Assembly (NCBI GenBank): GCA_037783545.1
Contig: JBBELK010000460.1
Coordinates: 167,158-231,157, forward strand
Direction of reading: 5' to 3'
DNA from: Henricia sp. BOLD:AAB3569
Taxonomy: Eukaryota > Echinodermata > Asteroidea > Spinulosida > Echinasteridae
DNA length: 64,000 bases
Part shown: piece by piece, positions 61,803-64,000 of the stretch
Layout: each line of letters starts with the position of its first letter
Position numbering within the stretch: the stretch's first letter is position 1
Made by a program: the position numbers and the translations under genes
The notes under the pieces: model-generated
Database searches by the model: none
Told to the model about the DNA's origin: nothing
What the model saw: the letters and a program-made list of their open reading frames with translations, nothing else

Positions 61803-64000
61803 CAGCCACGGTTTGCGTGAGAGCAGTCAGGAAGCCTCAACCCAGTTTTTTCTAAACTTTGAAATTTCTCTGCCATTTCCCGGCGAAAGTCTGTCAATTT
61901 TTTATGACAAGTGCGCAATATAGAGAGTTTAGGGCATGCAAAATTTGAAGTTCGTCGGAACATTTTTCAACCTCCAAATTTGCCGACGTTTGGACCACAC
62001 TTTGACCAAATTGCCGAGCCAAACTGCGGTGCGTTAACGACAGTCCGAATGACTGAGCATGCGCACAACTCAGGAGTACCCCAAAGAGGTGTGTACAGAC
62101 AGCCACGGTTTGCGTGAGAGCAGTCAGGAAGCCTCAACCCAGTTTTTTCTAAACTTTGAAATTTCTCTGCCATTTCCCGGCGAAAGTCTGTCAATTTTTT
62201 ATGACAAGTGCGCAATATAGAGAGTTTAGGGCATGCAAAATTTGAAGTCCGTCGGAACATTTTTCGACCTCCAAATTTGCCGACGTTTGGACCACACTTT
62301 GACCAAATTGCCGAGCCAAACTGCGGTGCGTTAACGACAGTCCGAATGACTGAGCATGCGCACAACTCAGGAGTACCCCAAAGAGGTGTGTACAGACAGC
62401 CACGGTTTGCGTGAGAGCAGTCAGGAAGCCTCAACCCAGTTTTTTCTAAACTTTGAAATTTCTCTGCCATTTCCCGGCGAAAGTCTGTCATTTTTTTATG
62501 ACAAGTGCGCAATATAGAGAGTTTAGGGCATGCAAAATTTGAAGTTCGTCGGAACATTTTTCGACCTCCAAATTTGCCGACGTTTGGACCACACTTTGAC
62601 CAAATTGCCGAGCCAAACTGCGGTGCGTTAACGACAGTCCGAATGACTGAGCATGCGCACAACTCAGGAGTACCCCAAAGAGGTGTGTACAGACAGCCAC
62701 GGTTTGCGTGAGAGCAGTCAGGAAGCCTCAACCCAGTTTTTTCTAAACTTTGAAATTTCTCTGCCATTTCCCGGCGAAAGTCTGTCAATATTTTATTGCA
62801 AGTGCGCAATATAGAGAGTTTAGGGCATGCAAAATTTGAAGTTCGTCGGAACATTTTTCGACCTCCAAATTTGCCGACGTTTGGACCACACTTTGACCAA
62901 ATTGCCGAGCCAAACTGCGGTGCGTTAACGACAGTCCGAATGACTGAGCATGCGCACAACTCAGGAGTACCCCAAAGAGGTGTGTACATACAGCCACGGT
63001 TTGCGTGAGAGCAGTCAGGAAGCCTCAACCCAGTTTTTTCTAAACTTTGAAATTTCTCTGCCATTTCCCGGCGAAAGTCTGTCAATTTTTTATGACAAGT
63101 GCGCAATATAGAGAGTTTAGGGCATGCAAAATTTGAAGTTCGTCGGAACATTTTTCGACCTCCAAATTTGCCGACGTTTGGACCACACTTTGACCAAATT
63201 GCCGAGCCAAACTGCGGTGCGTTAACGACAGTCCGAATGACTGAGCATGCGCACAACTCAGGAGTACCCCAAAGAGGTGTGTACAGACAGCCACGGTTTG
63301 CGTGAGAGCAGTCAGGAAGCCTCAACCCAGTTTTTTCTAAACTTTGAAATTTCTCTGCCATTTCCCGGCGAAAGTCTGTCAATTTTTTATGACAAGTGCG
63401 CAATATAGAGAGTTTAGGGCATGCAAAATTTGAAGTTCGTCGGAACATTTTTCAACCTCCAAATTTGCCGACGTTTGGACCACACTTTGACCAAATTGCC
63501 GAGCCAAACTGCGGTGCGTTAACGACAGTCCGAATGACTGAGCATGCGCACAACTCAGGAGTACCCCAAAGAGGTGTGTACAGACAGCCACGGTTTGCGT
63601 GAGAGCAGTCAGGAAGCCTCAACCCAGTTTTTTCTAAACTTTGAAATTTCTCTGCCATTTCCCGGCGAAAGTCTGTCAATTTTTTATGACAAGTGCGCAA
63701 TATAGAGAGTTTAGGGCATGCAAAATTTGAAGTCCGTCGGAACATTTTTCGACCTCCAAATTTGCCGACGTTTGGACCACACTTTGACCAAATTGCCGAG
63801 CCAAACTGCGGTGCGTTAACGACAGTCCGAATGACTGAGCATGCGCACAACTCAGGAGTACCCCAAAGAGGTGTGTACAGACAGCCACGGTTTGCGTGAG
63901 AGCAGTCAGGAAGCCTCAACCCAGTTTTTTCTAAACTTTGAAATTTCTCTGCCATTTCCCGGCGAAAGTCTGTCATTTTTTTATGACAAGTGCGCAATAT
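61803..64000 (+). repeat. 5-unit higher-order repeat running off the right edge
   Basis: Copy 1 is 61803-63287 (1,485 bp, exactly 5 x 297). It holds ttcaacctcc, gaagtccgtcgg, gtcattttttt, a unit with a disturbed T-tract at about 62787, and a consensus unit. The copy starting at 63288 repeats the first three marks before the window ends. Confidence 0.8.
62785..62800. other. Clustered substitutions at the second T-tract
   Basis: The unit reads caatattttattgcaag where the consensus is caattttttatgacaag: three substitutions within nine bases, against few or none elsewhere in the unit. The ATGAC word is lost. The homologous unit of the next 5-unit copy lies outside the window, so inheritance cannot be tested here. 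Confidence 0.6.

Larger units (their letters stand above)
1..64000 (+). repeat. Satellite DNA array, 297-bp unit, about 215.4 copies
   Basis: The entire window is a head-to-tail array of one unit. Landmark words such as cagccacgg, gagagtttaggg and gagcatgcgcac recur every 297 bases, or 296-298 where a T-tract or C-run changes length. From the first unit (1) to the last partial unit (63882) there are 215 complete units with a net gain of only 26 bp over 215 x 297. Most units differ from the consensus at only a few positions, so the array is young or actively homogenised. No unit is inverted and no foreign sequence interrupts the array, so neither edge of the array is in the window. Every stretch that lacks a gene, that is all of it, holds this repeat. 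The chromosomal role is inferred only from general knowledge of such arrays: centromeric, pericentromeric or subtelomeric heterochromatin are all possible. Confidence 0.99.
47232..64000 (+). repeat. Variant domain 4 (ttcaacc and gtcattttttt units)
   Basis: About 56 units, many close to consensus. The ttcaacctcc variant recurs in units starting at 47828, 49017, 50503, 61803 and 63288 (it is seen once on the left, at about 10568). The gtcatttttttatg variant is also frequent. Many units between about 55.3 and 59.4 kb are so close to consensus that no higher-order period can be read by eye. Weak 10-unit recurrences exist: tttttgatgac at about 57143 and 60116, atagaaagttt at about 58650 and 61624. 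Confidence 0.7.

Noticed and set aside
1..64000. CRISPR array
   Set aside because: There are no alternating short repeats and unique spacers. The whole 297 bp is repeated and no cas genes are present.
1..64000. 5S rRNA, snRNA or tRNA gene cluster with a roughly 300-bp unit
   Set aside because: The unit contains none of the conserved 5S, U6 or tRNA sequence I could recognise on either strand. The gttcgtcgg word resembles a Pol III B box only partly and there is no matching A box.
1..64000. Transposon or its terminal repeats as the source of the array
   Set aside because: There are no target-site duplications, transposase or reverse transcriptase fragments or inverted units. The short dyads inside the unit are not terminal repeats. 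An origin from an element cannot be excluded but is not visible.

Overview
The whole 64-kb window is one uninterrupted tandem array of a satellite DNA with a unit of about 297 bp. Taking position 1 as the arbitrary start of a unit, there are 215 complete units (1-63881, mean length 297.1 bp) and a 119-bp partial unit at the right edge, all in the same orientation. I find no single-copy sequence, gene, RNA gene, transposon insertion, CRISPR array or array boundary anywhere. An uninterrupted array this size points to a eukaryote (centromeric, pericentromeric, subtelomeric or other heterochromatin). The species cannot be told from the sequence. I do not recognise the unit as a named satellite family, and I could not search a repeat database.

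The unit is about 46.5% G+C and carries 16 CpG sites, as many as base composition predicts. It has two T-tracts whose length varies, an imperfect hairpin dyad (unit bases 151-186), an 8-bp palindrome (230-237), and a nearly invariant block with overlapping short dyads around a GCATGCGC core (239-271). Open frames of up to about 1,180 codons run across the array on the minus strand only because 297 is divisible by three and one frame of the unit lacks stop codons. I judge them non-coding.

The main structure lies above the unit. Diagnostic single-base variants recur in register and show patches of higher-order repeats of 3, 4, 5, 6, 10, 11, 15 and 21 units rather than one uniform period. Four variant domains can be seen. 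Domain 1, about 1-15156, has the tctgg/cagtg, atatatag and ggaaaattt variants. Domain 2, about 15157-39208, has ccccgaag, gatagttt and ggaagtttt variants and a recurring 5-unit repeat. Domain 3, about 39209-47231, is made of 3- to 5-unit repeats. Domain 4, about 47232-64000, has the ttcaacc variant and 4- to 5-unit repeats.

The array also records how it changes: a 2.6-kb block copied 6,219 bp away, exact 4-unit duplications, two hybrid units that locate recombination junctions to within a few dozen bases, and one 23-bp deletion with 3-bp microhomology. Nothing works together here as genes do; the window is best read as a record of satellite turnover, with a few candidate protein-binding or structural motifs repeated about 215 times.
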